From: Streptomyces rishiriensis
Lineage (GTDB): Bacteria > Actinomycetota > Actinomycetes > Streptomycetales > Streptomycetaceae
Assembly: GCF_030815485.1 (NCBI RefSeq)
Contig: NZ_JAUSWV010000002.1
Location: 2,046,001-2,110,000, forward strand
DNA: 64,000 bases
Reading direction: 5' to 3'
Under the pieces are notes generated by a model, which worked only from the letters and a program-made list of their open reading frames with translations, did not search any database and had not been told where the DNA came from. This document shows, piece by piece, positions 7,267 to 16,586 of this stretch (its first letter is position 1; each line of letters starts with the position of its first letter). The translations under genes were made by a program, and so were the position numbers.

Positions 7267-10200
7267 GCACAGTGTTGTTGTTGTCGACCGCCGACACCGA
7301 TCTGCTGGCGGCCCGGGCCGCCGCCGGCGTCTCGTACCGGATCGGCAACCCGACCCGGGTGGATGTCGAGCAGGAGCTTCCCGGGCTGCTGGACGGCGCG
7401 GACATCGCCGTCGTACGCCTGCTCGGCGGCAAGCGGGCCTGGGAGGACGGGCTCGCCGCGCTCGCGGCGTCGGGGGTGCCGACCGTGCTGCTGGGCGGCG
7501 AGGCCGTGCCCGACGCGGAGCTGATGGCCGAGTCGTCGGCGCCCGCCGGTGTGGTGGCGGAGGCGCTGCGCTACCTCGTCGAGGGCGGGCCGGCCAACCT
7601 GACCGAGCTGGCCCGGTTCCTCTCCGACACGGTGCTGCTGACCGGTGAGGGGTTCGTGGAGCCGCAGAAGATGCCCGAGTTCGGCGTCCACGGCGAGCGC
7701 GCCCTCGTCGAGGGGCGGCCGACCGTCGGGGTGCTCTTCTACCGGGCGCACGAACTGAGCGGGAACACCGCCTTCGTGGACACGCTGTGCGACGCCGTCG
7801 AGGCACGCGGCGCCAACGCCCTGCCCGTGTACTGCGGTTCGCTGCGCGGGGCGGACCCGGGGCTGTACGAGATCCTCGGCCGGGCCGACACCCTCGTCGC
7901 CACCGTCCTCGCCGCCGGCGGTACGCACGCCTCCGAGGCCTCGGCGGGCGGGGACGAGGAGGCCTGGGACATCGGCGCGCTCGCCGACCTCGACGTCCCC
8001 GTGCTGCAAGGACTCTGCCTCACCTCGTCGAAGAGCGCCTGGGAGGAGTCCGACGCCGCGCTCTCCCCCATGGACGCGGCGATGCAGGTCGCCATCCCGG
8101 AGTTCGACGGGCGGATCATCACCGTCCCCTTCTCCTTCAAGGAGCAGGGCCCGGACGACGTGCCCGTGTACATCGCCGACCCCGAGCGGGCCGGACGCGT
8201 CGCCGGAATCGCCGTGCGGCACGCCCGGTTGCGGCACAAGCCGAACAGCGAGAAGAAGCTCGCGCTCGTCTTCACCGCCTACCCGACCAAGCACTCGCGG
8301 GTCGGCAACGCGGTCGGTCTCGACACCCCCGCCTCGGCCGTCCGCGTCCTCGACGCGCTGCGGGACGCCGGGTACGGCGTCCAGGGACATCCGGACAACG
8401 GCGACGAGCTGATCCACCGGCTCATCAACGCCGGTGGCCACGACGTCGAATGGCTCACCGAGGAGCAGCTGGCCGCCGCGCCGGCCCGGGTCCCGCTGGC
8501 CGACTACCGGGCATGGTTCGACAAGCTCGACCGCAAGTTGCGCGACGCCATGCTGGAGGCGTGGGGCGAGCCGCCGGGCTCGCTGTACGTCGACGGGGAC
8601 GACATCGTGCTGGCCTCCCTCGAGTTCGGGAACGTCGTCGTGATGATCCAGCCGCCGCGCGGCTTCGGCGAGAACCCGATCGCGATCTACCACGACCCCG
8701 ACATGCCGCCTTCGCACCACTACATGGCGGCCTACCGGTGGCTGGAGAACAGTTTCGGCGCCGACGCGATCGTCCACATGGGCAAGCACGGCACGATGGA
8801 GTGGCTGCCGGGCAAGGGGCTCGGGCTGAGCGGGGGCTGTGCCCCGGACGCCGTCCTGGGCGACCTGCCGCTCGTCTACCCCTTCATCGTCAACGACCCC
8901 GGTGAGGGGACCCAGGCCAAGCGGCGCGGACACGCCACCGTCGTCGACCATCTCGTGCCGCCGATGGCGCGTGCCGACACCTACGGCGACCTGGCCAAGC
9001 TGGAACAGCTCCTCGACGAGTACGCGCTCGTCTCCGACCTGGACCCGACGAAGGCGCCGGCCGTGCGGGCGCAGATCTGGACGCTGGTCAAGGCGGCGGA
9101 GCTGCACAACGACCTGCACGTGGACGAGCAGCCGGGCGACGACGACTTCGACTCGTTCGTCATGCACATCGACGGCTATCTGTGCGAGATCAAGGACGTG
9201 CAGATCAGGGACGGGCTGCACATCCTCGGCGGCGGTCCGGTCGGCGAGGCGCGGGTGAACCTGGTGCTGGCCGTGCTGCGCGCCTCGCAGGTGTGGGGCG
9301 GGCAGGCGAACGCGCTGCCGGGTCTGCGGGCCGCGCTGGCCGCCCATTTCGGGCTGGTCGAGAAGGAGTTGCTCGCCGAGCCGGGTGCGCCGGTGAAGGT
9401 GCCGGTCGAGCTGACGGACCTCGTCGAGGGCCCCGCCCGTACCGGCGCCGACGCCGTCGACCTGCTGGAGCAGCTGTGCCGGCGGATCGCGGAGGGCGCG
9501 GAGGAGCGCGCGTGGGCGGTCTCCGAGAGCCGTGCCCTGGTGCGTGAGGTGCTCGGCACCGAACTCCCGGAGGCCGTGGCGGTGCTGGAGTTCGCGTGCG
9601 CCGAGGTCGTACCGCGGCTCGCGAGGACCACCGACGAGATCGGGCACATCCTCAAGGCGCTGGACGGCGGTTACGTCCCGGCCGGGCCGTCCGGCTCGCC
9701 GACGCGGGGGCTGGTCAACGTCCTGCCGACCGGCCGCAACTTCTACTCGGTCGACCCCAAGGCCATTCCCTCCAGGCTGAGCTGGGAGGTCGGGCAGTCG
9801 CTCGCCGACTCCCTCGTGCAGCGGTACCTCCAGGACACGGGCGAGTACCCGAAGTCGGTCGGCCTCACGGTCTGGGGCACCTCCGCGATGCGCACCCAGG
9901 GCGACGACATCGCCGAGATCCTGGCGCTGCTCGGCTGCCGTCCGGTGTGGGACGACGCCTCGCGCCGGGTGACGGGCTTCGAGGTCGTGCCCCTGGACGA
10001 GCTGGGCCGGCCGCGCATCGACGTGACCGTGCGCATCTCCGGGTTCTTCCGGGACGCGTTCCCCCACGTGGTGGGGCTGATCGACGACGCGGTGCGGGCG
10101 GTGGCCGAGCTGGCCGAGCCCGCGGAGTCCAACTTCGTGCGGGCCCACGTGGACGAGGACGCCGCCGGGCACGGCGACCGGCGGCGGGCGACGGCCCGTA

Positions 10201-10919
10201 TCTTCGGCTCCAAGCCGGGGGCCTACGGGGCGGGGCTGCTGCCGCTGATCGACGCCCGCAACTGGCGTTCGGACGCGGATCTCGCCGAGGTGTACGCCGT
10301 CTGGGGCGGTTACGCCTACGGGCGCGGGCTCGACGGGCGGGCGGCGCGCGGGGACATGGAGACGGCGTTCAAGCGGATCGCCGTGGCGGCCAAGAACGTG
10401 GACACGCGCGAGCACGACCTCGTCGACGCCGACGACTACTTCCAGTACCACGGCGGCATGGTCGCCATGGTGCGGCATCTGACGGGCGCCAACCCCGAGG
10501 CGTACGTGGGTGATTCGGCCGTCCCGGACCAGGTGAGGACCCGGACCCTCGGCGAGGAGACGCACCGCGTGTTCCGGGCCCGGGTGGTCAATCCGCGTTG
10601 GATGGCGGCGATGCGCCGGCACGGCTACAAGGGCGCCTTCGAGATGGCGGCGACCGTCGACTACCTCTTCGGCTACGACGCCACCGCCGGGGTCGTCGAC
10701 GACTGGATGTACGAGAAACTCAGCGCCGAGTACGTCTTCGACGCGGAGAACCGGGACTTCATGAAGAAGTCCAACCCGTGGGCCCTGCGGGGCATCACCG
10801 AGCGGCTCCTCGAAGCCGCCGACCGCGGGCTGTGGGCCGAGCCGGACGCCGACACGATCGAGCGGCTGCGCGCCACCTACCTGGAGCTCGAAGGCGACCT
10901 GGAGGGCGACGAGAAGTGA
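7263..10919 (+). CDS. cobN: Cobaltochelatase large subunit CobN
   Basis: 1218-aa subunit of the aerobic ATP-dependent cobaltochelatase that inserts Co2+ into hydrogenobyrinic a,c-diamide. Family segments are visible throughout, including AYPTKHSRVGNAVGLDTP (about 339-356), the chelatase core HMGKHGTMEWLPGKG (about 505-519), and the C-terminal KKSNPWALRGITERLLEA. Length fits CobN/BchH-type proteins (1,200-1,300 aa). Its ATG overlaps the cobQ stop by 4 bp. The partner ATPase is the next gene. Its presence implies late, oxygen-tolerant cobalt insertion, in contrast to the CbiX encoded at 21 kb. Confidence 0.95.
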   Translation: MSTVLLLSTADTDLLAARAAAGVSYRIGNPTRVDVEQELPGLLDGADIAVVRLLGGKRAWEDGLAALAASGVPTVLLGGEAVPDAELMAESSAPAGVVAEALRYLVEGGPANLTELARFLSDTVLLTGEGFVEPQKMPEFGVHGERALVEGRPTVGVLFYRAHELSGNTAFVDTLCDAVEARGANALPVYCGSLRGADPGLYEILGRADTLVATVLAAGGTHASEASAGGDEEAWDIGALADLDVPVLQGLCLTSSKSAWEESDAALSPMDAAMQVAIPEFDGRIITVPFSFKEQGPDDVPVYIADPERAGRVAGIAVRHARLRHKPNSEKKLALVFTAYPTKHSRVGNAVGLDTPASAVRVLDALRDAGYGVQGHPDNGDELIHRLINAGGHDVEWLTEEQLAAAPARVPLADYRAWFDKLDRKLRDAMLEAWGEPPGSLYVDGDDIVLASLEFGNVVVMIQPPRGFGENPIAIYHDPDMPPSHHYMAAYRWLENSFGADAIVHMGKHGTMEWLPGKGLGLSGGCAPDAVLGDLPLVYPFIVNDPGEGTQAKRRGHATVVDHLVPPMARADTYGDLAKLEQLLDEYALVSDLDPTKAPAVRAQIWTLVKAAELHNDLHVDEQPGDDDFDSFVMHIDGYLCEIKDVQIRDGLHILGGGPVGEARVNLVLAVLRASQVWGGQANALPGLRAALAAHFGLVEKELLAEPGAPVKVPVELTDLVEGPARTGADAVDLLEQLCRRIAEGAEERAWAVSESRALVREVLGTELPEAVAVLEFACAEVVPRLARTTDEIGHILKALDGGYVPAGPSGSPTRGLVNVLPTGRNFYSVDPKAIPSRLSWEVGQSLADSLVQRYLQDTGEYPKSVGLTVWGTSAMRTQGDDIAEILALLGCRPVWDDASRRVTGFEVVPLDELGRPRIDVTVRISGFFRDAFPHVVGLIDDAVRAVAELAEPAESNFVRAHVDEDAAGHGDRRRATARIFGSKPGAYGAGLLPLIDARNWRSDADLAEVYAVWGGYAYGRGLDGRAARGDMETAFKRIAVAAKNVDTREHDLVDADDYFQYHGGMVAMVRHLTGANPEAYVGDSAVPDQVRTRTLGEETHRVFRARVVNPRWMAAMRRHGYKGAFEMAATVDYLFGYDATAGVVDDWMYEKLSAEYVFDAENRDFMKKSNPWALRGITERLLEAADRGLWAEPDADTIERLRATYLELEGDLEGDEK

Positions 10920-12967
10920 GTACTCCTTTCCCGTTCACGGCCGTCGTCGGCCAGGACGACCTGCGGCTCGCGCTGCTGCTGAACGCCGTCTCGCCCGCGG
11001 TGGGCGGGGTGCTGGTCCGTGGTGAGAAGGGCACCGCCAAGTCCACGGCGGTGCGCGCCCTCGCGGCGCTCATGCCCGCCCTGGACGTGGTCTCCGGCTG
11101 CCGGTTCTCCTGTGACCCCGACTCCCCCGACCCCGCCTGCCCGGACGGACCGCACGAGCCGGGGGCGTTCGAGACCCGGCCGGCCCGGATGGTCGAACTG
11201 CCCGTCGGCGCCTCCGAGGACCGGCTGGTCGGCGCCCTCGACATCGAGCGGGCGCTCGCCGAGGGCGTCAAGGCCTTCGAGCCGGGGCTCCTCGCGGACG
11301 CGCACCGCGGGATCCTGTACGTCGACGAGGTCAACCTCCTGCACGACCACCTGGTCGACCTGCTGCTCGACGCGGCCGCGATGGGCGCCTCGTACGTGGA
11401 GCGCGAGGGCGTCTCCGTGCGCCACGCCGCACGGTTCCTGCTCGTCGGGACGATGAACCCCGAGGAGGGCGAGCTGCGGCCGCAGCTGCTCGACCGGTTC
11501 GGGCTGACGGTGGAGGTCGCCGCCTCGCGCGAGCCCGACCAGCGGGTGGAGGTCGTACGGCGCAGGCTCGCGTACGACGACGATCCCGCGGGTTTCGCCG
11601 AGCGGTGGGCGGACGAGGAGAGCGCCGTACGCGGGCGGATCGTGGCGGCGCGCAAGCTGCTGCCGTCGGTGCGGCTGGGCGACGGGGCGCTGCGGCAGAT
11701 CGCGGCGACCTGCGCCGCCTTCGAGGTGGACGGCATGCGGGCCGACATCGTGATGGCGCGGACGGCCACCGCCCTGGCCGCCTGGGCCGGGCGCACGGAC
11801 GTGCTCGCGGAGGACGTCCGGCAGGCCGCGCTGCTGGCGCTGCCGCACCGCCGGCGCCGCAACCCCTTCGACGCGCCGGGGATCGACGAGGACAAGCTCG
11901 ACGAGACGCTGGAGGAGTTCGGCGGCTCGGACGACGAGGACCCCGAGCCCGACCCCGACGGGCCGGGCGGCGGGGACGGCGGCGGGGACGGCGGCGAGCC
12001 GCCGCAGTCCGACGGTGAGGGCCCGGCGGACGACGACACCGCCGCCCGGCCCGAGGCAGACGACAGCACGGCGAGCCCGCAGAGCGGCGAGGGCGGGGAA
12101 CCGCAGCCCGCCGGTGCCGGGGCCGGGGAGCAGTCCGCCGTGCGGGCCGCCGAGCCGTTCCGCACGAAGGTGCTGAGCGTGCCCGGGATCGGTGAGGGCG
12201 CCGCCGGACGGCGCTCACGGGCGCGGACCGAGCACGGGCGGACGACGGGGGCGCGACGGCCCCGGGGCACGCTGACCAAGCTGCACCTGGCCGCCACGGT
12301 GATGGCCGCCGCCCCGCACCAGCGCGAGCGCGGGCGGTCCGGGCGCGGGCTCGTCGTGCGCCGGGACGATCTGCGGCAGGCGACCCGGGAGGGGCGTGAG
12401 GGCAACCTCGTGCTGTTCGTCGTGGACGCGTCCGGGTCGATGGCGGCCCGGCAGCGGATGAGCGCGGTGAAGGGCGCCGTGCTGTCGCTGCTGCTCGACG
12501 CCTATCAGCGGCGCGACAAGGTGGGGCTCGTCAGCTTCCGGGGGACGACCGCGGACGTCGCGCTGCCGCCCACCTCGTCGGTGGACGCCGCCGCCGTACG
12601 CCTGGAGTCGTTGCCCACCGGTGGGCGGACCCCGCTCGCCGCCGGGCTGCTCAAGGCGCACGACGTGCTGCGGGTCGAGCGGCTGCGGGATCCGGCACGG
12701 CGGGCGCTGGTCGTCGTCGTGACGGACGGCCGGGCCACCGGTGGACCCGAGCCGGTCGCCCTCGCCGGGCGGGCTGCGCGGTTGTTCGCCGCCGAGGGGA
12801 CCGCGTCCGTGGTCGTCGACTGCGAGTCGGGGCCCGTGCGGCTCGGGCTCGCGGGGCAGCTCGCCGGTGAGCTGGGCGGCAGCGCCGTGACGCTGGACGA
12901 GTTGCGGGCGGACTCCATCGCCGGGCTGGTCAGGGACGTGCAGGGGACTTCGAGGAGGGCCGCGTAA
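10916..12967 (+). CDS. Fused ChlI-ChlD-type AAA+/VWA chelatase subunit
   Basis: 683-aa fusion of a magnesium-chelatase I-like AAA+ ATPase and a D-like domain with VWA. Walker A GEKGTAKST is at 36-44 and Walker B ILYVDEVNLL near 133-143. An acidic, Gly/Pro-rich linker spans roughly residues 320-420. The C-terminal VWA carries the MIDAS motif DASGS (about 504-508). It lies between cobN and cobO with a GTGA overlap to cobN, so I infer it drives the CobN chelatase in place of separate CobS and CobT subunits. The start is the GTG at 10916, because the upstream frame reads through cobN. Confidence 0.9.
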   Translation: MSTPFPFTAVVGQDDLRLALLLNAVSPAVGGVLVRGEKGTAKSTAVRALAALMPALDVVSGCRFSCDPDSPDPACPDGPHEPGAFETRPARMVELPVGASEDRLVGALDIERALAEGVKAFEPGLLADAHRGILYVDEVNLLHDHLVDLLLDAAAMGASYVEREGVSVRHAARFLLVGTMNPEEGELRPQLLDRFGLTVEVAASREPDQRVEVVRRRLAYDDDPAGFAERWADEESAVRGRIVAARKLLPSVRLGDGALRQIAATCAAFEVDGMRADIVMARTATALAAWAGRTDVLAEDVRQAALLALPHRRRRNPFDAPGIDEDKLDETLEEFGGSDDEDPEPDPDGPGGGDGGGDGGEPPQSDGEGPADDDTAARPEADDSTASPQSGEGGEPQPAGAGAGEQSAVRAAEPFRTKVLSVPGIGEGAAGRRSRARTEHGRTTGARRPRGTLTKLHLAATVMAAAPHQRERGRSGRGLVVRRDDLRQATREGREGNLVLFVVDASGSMAARQRMSAVKGAVLSLLLDAYQRRDKVGLVSFRGTTADVALPPTSSVDAAAVRLESLPTGGRTPLAAGLLKAHDVLRVERLRDPARRALVVVVTDGRATGGPEPVALAGRAARLFAAEGTASVVVDCESGPVRLGLAGQLAGELGGSAVTLDELRADSIAGLVRDVQGTSRRAA

Positions 12968-13566
12968 TGCCTCAGGGACAGCCGAGTGTGGTGCCGGACG
13001 ACGGGCTGACCACACGTCAGCGACGCAACCGGCCGCTGGTCGTCGTGCACACGGGAGTCGGCAAGGGCAAGTCCACCGCCGCCTTCGGGCTCGCGCTGCG
13101 GGCCTGGAACCAGGGGTGGCCCATCGGGGTGTTCCAGTTCGTCAAGTCGGCGAAGTGGAAGGTCGGCGAGGAGAACGCGCTGCGGGTGCTCGGGGCGTCC
13201 GGGGAGGGCGGTTCCGTCGACTGGCACAAGATGGGCGAGGGGTGGTCCTGGGTCCAGCGGGACTCCCAGATGGACAACGAGGAGAAGGCCCGCGAGGGCT
13301 GGGAGCAGGTCAAGCGGGACCTCGCCGCCGAGACGTACAAGCTGTACGTGCTCGACGAGTTCGCGTATCCGATGCACTGGGGATGGGTCGACACGGACGA
13401 GGTCGTCGACGTGCTGCGCCATCGGCCGGGCACCCAGCATGTCGTGATCACCGGGCGGAACGCGCCGAAGAAGCTCGTCGGCTTCGCCGACCTCGTCACC
13501 GACATGTCCAAGGTGAAGCACCCGATGGACGCGGGTCAGAAGGGTCAGCGGGGTATCGAGTGGTGA
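12967..13566 (+). CDS. cobO: Cob(I)yrinic acid a,c-diamide adenosyltransferase CobO
   Basis: 199-aa ATP:corrinoid adenosyltransferase of the CobA/CobO/BtuR type, which adds the 5'-deoxyadenosyl upper ligand to Co(I) corrinoid. The P-loop GVGKGKST is at 30-37. The family segments FQFVKSAKW, YVLDEF and VVITGRNAP follow in order. The length is typical. The ATG overlaps the previous stop by one base (TAATG). Confidence 0.95.
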   Translation: MPQGQPSVVPDDGLTTRQRRNRPLVVVHTGVGKGKSTAAFGLALRAWNQGWPIGVFQFVKSAKWKVGEENALRVLGASGEGGSVDWHKMGEGWSWVQRDSQMDNEEKAREGWEQVKRDLAAETYKLYVLDEFAYPMHWGWVDTDEVVDVLRHRPGTQHVVITGRNAPKKLVGFADLVTDMSKVKHPMDAGQKGQRGIEW

Positions 13567-13570
13567 CGCC

Positions 13571-15013
13571 GTGCTGACCTCCCCGTCCTCCGTCCCCCGG
13601 CTGGTCGTCGCCGCGCCCTCCTCGGGCAGCGGCAAGACCACCGTCGCCACCGGGCTGATGGCCGCGCTCACCGCGCGGGGGCTCGCCGTGTCCCCGCACA
13701 AGGTCGGGCCGGACTACATCGACCCCGGGTACCACTCGCTCGCGACCGGGCGGACGGGACGCAACCTCGACGCCTATCTGTGCGGGCCCGACCTGGTGGG
13801 GCCGCTGTTCGCGCACGGTGCGAACGGATGCGACATCGCCGTGGTCGAGGGGGTCATGGGGATGTTCGACGGCGCCGCCGGGGAGGGTGAGCTGGCGTCC
13901 ACCGCCCAGGTGGCGAAGCTGCTGCGGGCGCCGGTCGTGCTCGTCGTCGACGCGTCGTCGCAGTCGCGGTCGGTGGCCGCGCTCGTGCACGGGTTCGCCT
14001 CCTGGGATCCGGAGGTCCGGATCGGGGGCGTGATCCTCAACAAGGTCGCCTCCGACCGGCATGAGGAGTTGCTGCGGGAAGCGCTCGAGTCGGCCGGGGT
14101 ACCGGTGCTGGGGGTGCTGCGGCGGGTGGCTCAGGTGGATACGCCGTCGCGGCATCTCGGGTTGGTGCCGGTCGCCGAGCGCCGGGCTGCCGCGGTGGAC
14201 GCGGTGGCGGCCATGGCCGCGCAGGTTTCGCAGGGGTGCGATCTCGAGGCGCTGGTCGCGCTGGCGCGTGGTGCGGGAGTGTTGCCGGGTCCGGCCTGGG
14301 ATGCGGCCGCGGCGCTGGCCTCCTCGCCCCCGCCGCCCCTTCCCGTACCGACCCCGGACCCCCGCTCCCGGCCTGAACGGTCTCGTCCCGGAACGCCGGA
14401 CGGCCTGAACGGGCGAGTGCGGGTCGCCGTCGCGGGTGGGCCCGCGTTCACCTTCTCCTATGCCGAGCACACGGAGTTGCTCAGCGCCGCCGGGGCCGAG
14501 GTCGTCGTCTTCGATCCGCTTCGGGACGAGGGGCTTCCGGAAGGGACCCGGGGGCTGGTCGTCGGGGGCGGGTTTCCCGAGGTGTACGCCGCCGAGCTGT
14601 CCGGGAACGAGGCGCTGCGCAAGGAGGTCGCCGCGCTCGCCGAGTCCGGTGCCCCGGTCGCCGCGGAGTGTGCCGGGCTGCTGTACCTGTGCCGGGAGCT
14701 GGACGGGCAGCCCATGTGCGGGGTGCTCGACGCCACCGCGCGGATGAGCGAGCGGCTCACGCTCGGGTATCGGGACGCCGTGGCCGTGAGCGACAGCGTG
14801 CTGGCCGTGGCCGGGACGCGGATGCGGGGACACGAGTTCCACCGGACCGTCGTCGAGCCCGGCTCGGGGGCGGCCCCCGCCTGGGGAGTACTGGCCCCAC
14901 GGCGGGTCGAGGGTTTTGTGGAGCGCGGTGTGCACGCGAGTTATCTGCACACGCACTGGGCGTCCGAGCCCGGTGTGGCCCGTCGGTTCGTGGAGAGGTG
15001 CCGGACGTCATGA
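13571..15013 (+). CDS. cobB: Hydrogenobyrinic acid a,c-diamide synthase CobB
   Basis: 480-aa glutamine amidotransferase that amidates the a and c carboxyls of (hydrogeno)cobyrinic acid. The N-terminal P-loop is APSSGSGKTT (14-23), followed by HKVGPDYIDPGYH (43-55). The C-terminal glutaminase domain contains GGGFPEVYA and the nucleophile Cys in AAECAGLLYL. The GTG start at 13571 is four bases past the cobO stop; the TGA overlaps the cobI ATG. Residues about 255-285 are a Pro-rich interdomain linker. Confidence 0.94.
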   Translation: MLTSPSSVPRLVVAAPSSGSGKTTVATGLMAALTARGLAVSPHKVGPDYIDPGYHSLATGRTGRNLDAYLCGPDLVGPLFAHGANGCDIAVVEGVMGMFDGAAGEGELASTAQVAKLLRAPVVLVVDASSQSRSVAALVHGFASWDPEVRIGGVILNKVASDRHEELLREALESAGVPVLGVLRRVAQVDTPSRHLGLVPVAERRAAAVDAVAAMAAQVSQGCDLEALVALARGAGVLPGPAWDAAAALASSPPPPLPVPTPDPRSRPERSRPGTPDGLNGRVRVAVAGGPAFTFSYAEHTELLSAAGAEVVVFDPLRDEGLPEGTRGLVVGGGFPEVYAAELSGNEALRKEVAALAESGAPVAAECAGLLYLCRELDGQPMCGVLDATARMSERLTLGYRDAVAVSDSVLAVAGTRMRGHEFHRTVVEPGSGAAPAWGVLAPRRVEGFVERGVHASYLHTHWASEPGVARRFVERCRTS

Positions 15014-15741
15014 GCAGCAGGCTGGTCGGGGTCGGGGTGGGTCCCGGGGATCCGGAGCTGGTGACCGTCAAGGGGGTCAACGCGCTGCGGGCCGCCGAGG
15101 TCGTCGTCGTGCCCGTGATGGACAGCGGGGAACGCGGGCGGGCCGAGGCCACCGTGCTGCACTACGTGCCGGCGGAGAAGGTCGTCCGGGTCGTCTTCGC
15201 GCTGAACGAGCGGACCGACCGGGCGCGCCGGGAGGCCGCCTGGGACGTCGCCGGCGAGCGGGTCGCCGCGTTGCTGCGGCAGCACGGCGCCGTCGCCTTC
15301 GCGACCATCGGCGATCCCAACGTGTACTCCACCTTCACCTATCTCGCGCAGACCGTCGTGGCGTCGGTGCCGGGCGTGGTGATCGAGACCGTCCCGGGGA
15401 TCACCGCCATGCAGGATCTCGCGGCGCGGTCGGGCGCCGTGCTGACCGAGGGCACCGAGCCGTTGACGCTGGTGCCGGTCACCGCGGGTTCGGCCGTGCT
15501 GAAGGACGCGCTCGCCGGGCCGGGGACCGTCGTGGCCTACAAGTTCGGACGGCAGGCCGCCGAGGTCGCCGAGGCGCTGCGGGAGACCGGGCGGCTCGGG
15601 GACGCCGTATGGGGGTCGGCGCTGGGTCTGGCCGAGGAGTCCATCCGCAGCGCCGAGGAGCTGGACGGCGAACCGCTTCCCTACCTGTCCACGCTCATCG
15701 CGCCCGCGCGGCGCGCGGGCGGCCGGGGCGGCAAGCTGTGA
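15010..15741 (+). CDS. cobI: Precorrin-2 C20-methyltransferase CobI
   Basis: 243-aa SAM-dependent tetrapyrrole methylase. The family SAM motif GVGVGPGDPELVTVKG is near residues 6-21 and the second motif TIGDPNVYSTF near 99-109. It also has the VPGITAMQ segment. These distinguish C20-methylases from the CobM/CobJ type. ATGA coupling links it to cobB. It is the last plus-strand gene before the antisense ZIP transporter, whose stop is only 17 bp away. Confidence 0.93.
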   Translation: MSSRLVGVGVGPGDPELVTVKGVNALRAAEVVVVPVMDSGERGRAEATVLHYVPAEKVVRVVFALNERTDRARREAAWDVAGERVAALLRQHGAVAFATIGDPNVYSTFTYLAQTVVASVPGVVIETVPGITAMQDLAARSGAVLTEGTEPLTLVPVTAGSAVLKDALAGPGTVVAYKFGRQAAEVAEALRETGRLGDAVWGSALGLAEESIRSAEELDGEPLPYLSTLIAPARRAGGRGGKL

Positions 15742-15758
15742 GTCCGTCCGCCGCCGGG

Positions 15759-16487
15759 TCAGGAGGCCAGGCCCACCACCAGCCAGATGAAGGCCGCGCC
15801 CGCGATCGTGCACAGCACGGTCGAGCGGGCGGGGTGTTCGTGGTGCGCCTCGGGGAGGATCTCGGCTGCCGCCAGGTAGAGCAGCGCGCCGCCGAAGAAG
15901 CCCAGGTAGGCGCCCAGGAGCTGCTCGGGGATGGTGACGAAGGACGTGGAGGCCGCGCCGACGACAGGCGCCGCCGCGTCCGCGAACAGCATGGCCAGGG
16001 CCTTGCGGCGGTCGTTCCCGTACAGGCTCGTGATCGTGTAGGTGTTGAAGCCGTCCGCGAAGTCGTGGGCGATGACCGCGAGGGCGACGGCGATCCCCAT
16101 GCCGCCGCCCACCTGGAAGGCCGCGCCGATCGCCACGCCGTCCATGGCGCTGTGGCCCACCATCGCCGCGGCCGCCGTCAGTCCGACCTCGGGAGCCCGG
16201 CCGTCGTGCTCCTCGGCTCCGTGCGCGGCCTGCCGCACCGCCAGCAGCCGTTCCACCAGATGGGCCAGCAGGAAGCCCGCCACGAAGAGCAGCAGCGCGG
16301 CCGGGACGCCGAAGACCTCCGTGCCGGCCGCCTCCAGGGCCTCCGGCAGCAGATCCAGGCCGACGACGCCCAGCATCAGGCCGCCGGCCAGGCCCAGCAC
16401 CAGGTGGCGGCGGTCGGTCACACGCTGTGCCGTCCAGCCGCCGGCCAGCGTCATGAGGAACGCGCCGAGCGCGACGAAGACCGCCAT
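15759..16487 (-). CDS. ZIP family divalent metal transporter inside the cobalamin cluster
   Basis: 242-aa membrane protein of the ZIP/ZupT (GufA) group. About eight hydrophobic segments are present. The metal-binding helices are recognisable as GHSAMDGVAIGAAF (TM4) and AHDFADGFNTY (TM5), the latter with an atypical sequence around the usual HExPEG core. A short His-containing loop (AAHGAEEHDGRAP) lies before TM4. ZIP proteins move Zn2+, Fe2+, Mn2+ or Co2+ into the cytosol. It is on the opposite strand, tucked between cobI and cobM with a 17-bp convergent gap, which suggests cobalt supply to the pathway as an inference. Confidence 0.88.
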   Translation of the reverse strand: MAVFVALGAFLMTLAGGWTAQRVTDRRHLVLGLAGGLMLGVVGLDLLPEALEAAGTEVFGVPAALLLFVAGFLLAHLVERLLAVRQAAHGAEEHDGRAPEVGLTAAAAMVGHSAMDGVAIGAAFQVGGGMGIAVALAVIAHDFADGFNTYTITSLYGNDRRKALAMLFADAAAPVVGAASTSFVTIPEQLLGAYLGFFGGALLYLAAAEILPEAHHEHPARSTVLCTIAGAAFIWLVVGLAS

Positions 16488-16586
16488 AGGCCCTTGCTAT
16501 CCGATCAACCCCAGGTCGCGCACATCCGCGCCGATCGCTGACGCCGGAAAACACGGACAAAGCCCGTTATGAGAGGACCAGAACCC
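16488..16586. promoter_or_regulatory. Divergent promoter region of ZIP gene and cobM arm
   Basis: 99-bp intergenic segment from which the ZIP gene (minus) and the cobM arm (plus) must both be transcribed. I see no B12-riboswitch core here. A ribosome site GAGAGGA (16571-16577) precedes the cobM ATG at 16587. No confident -10/-35 pair could be assigned. Confidence 0.5.

Noticed and set aside
6951..10622. Very long minus-strand frame opposite cobN
   Set aside because: Its length only reflects codon bias of cobN at third positions; the translation has no recognisable domain.
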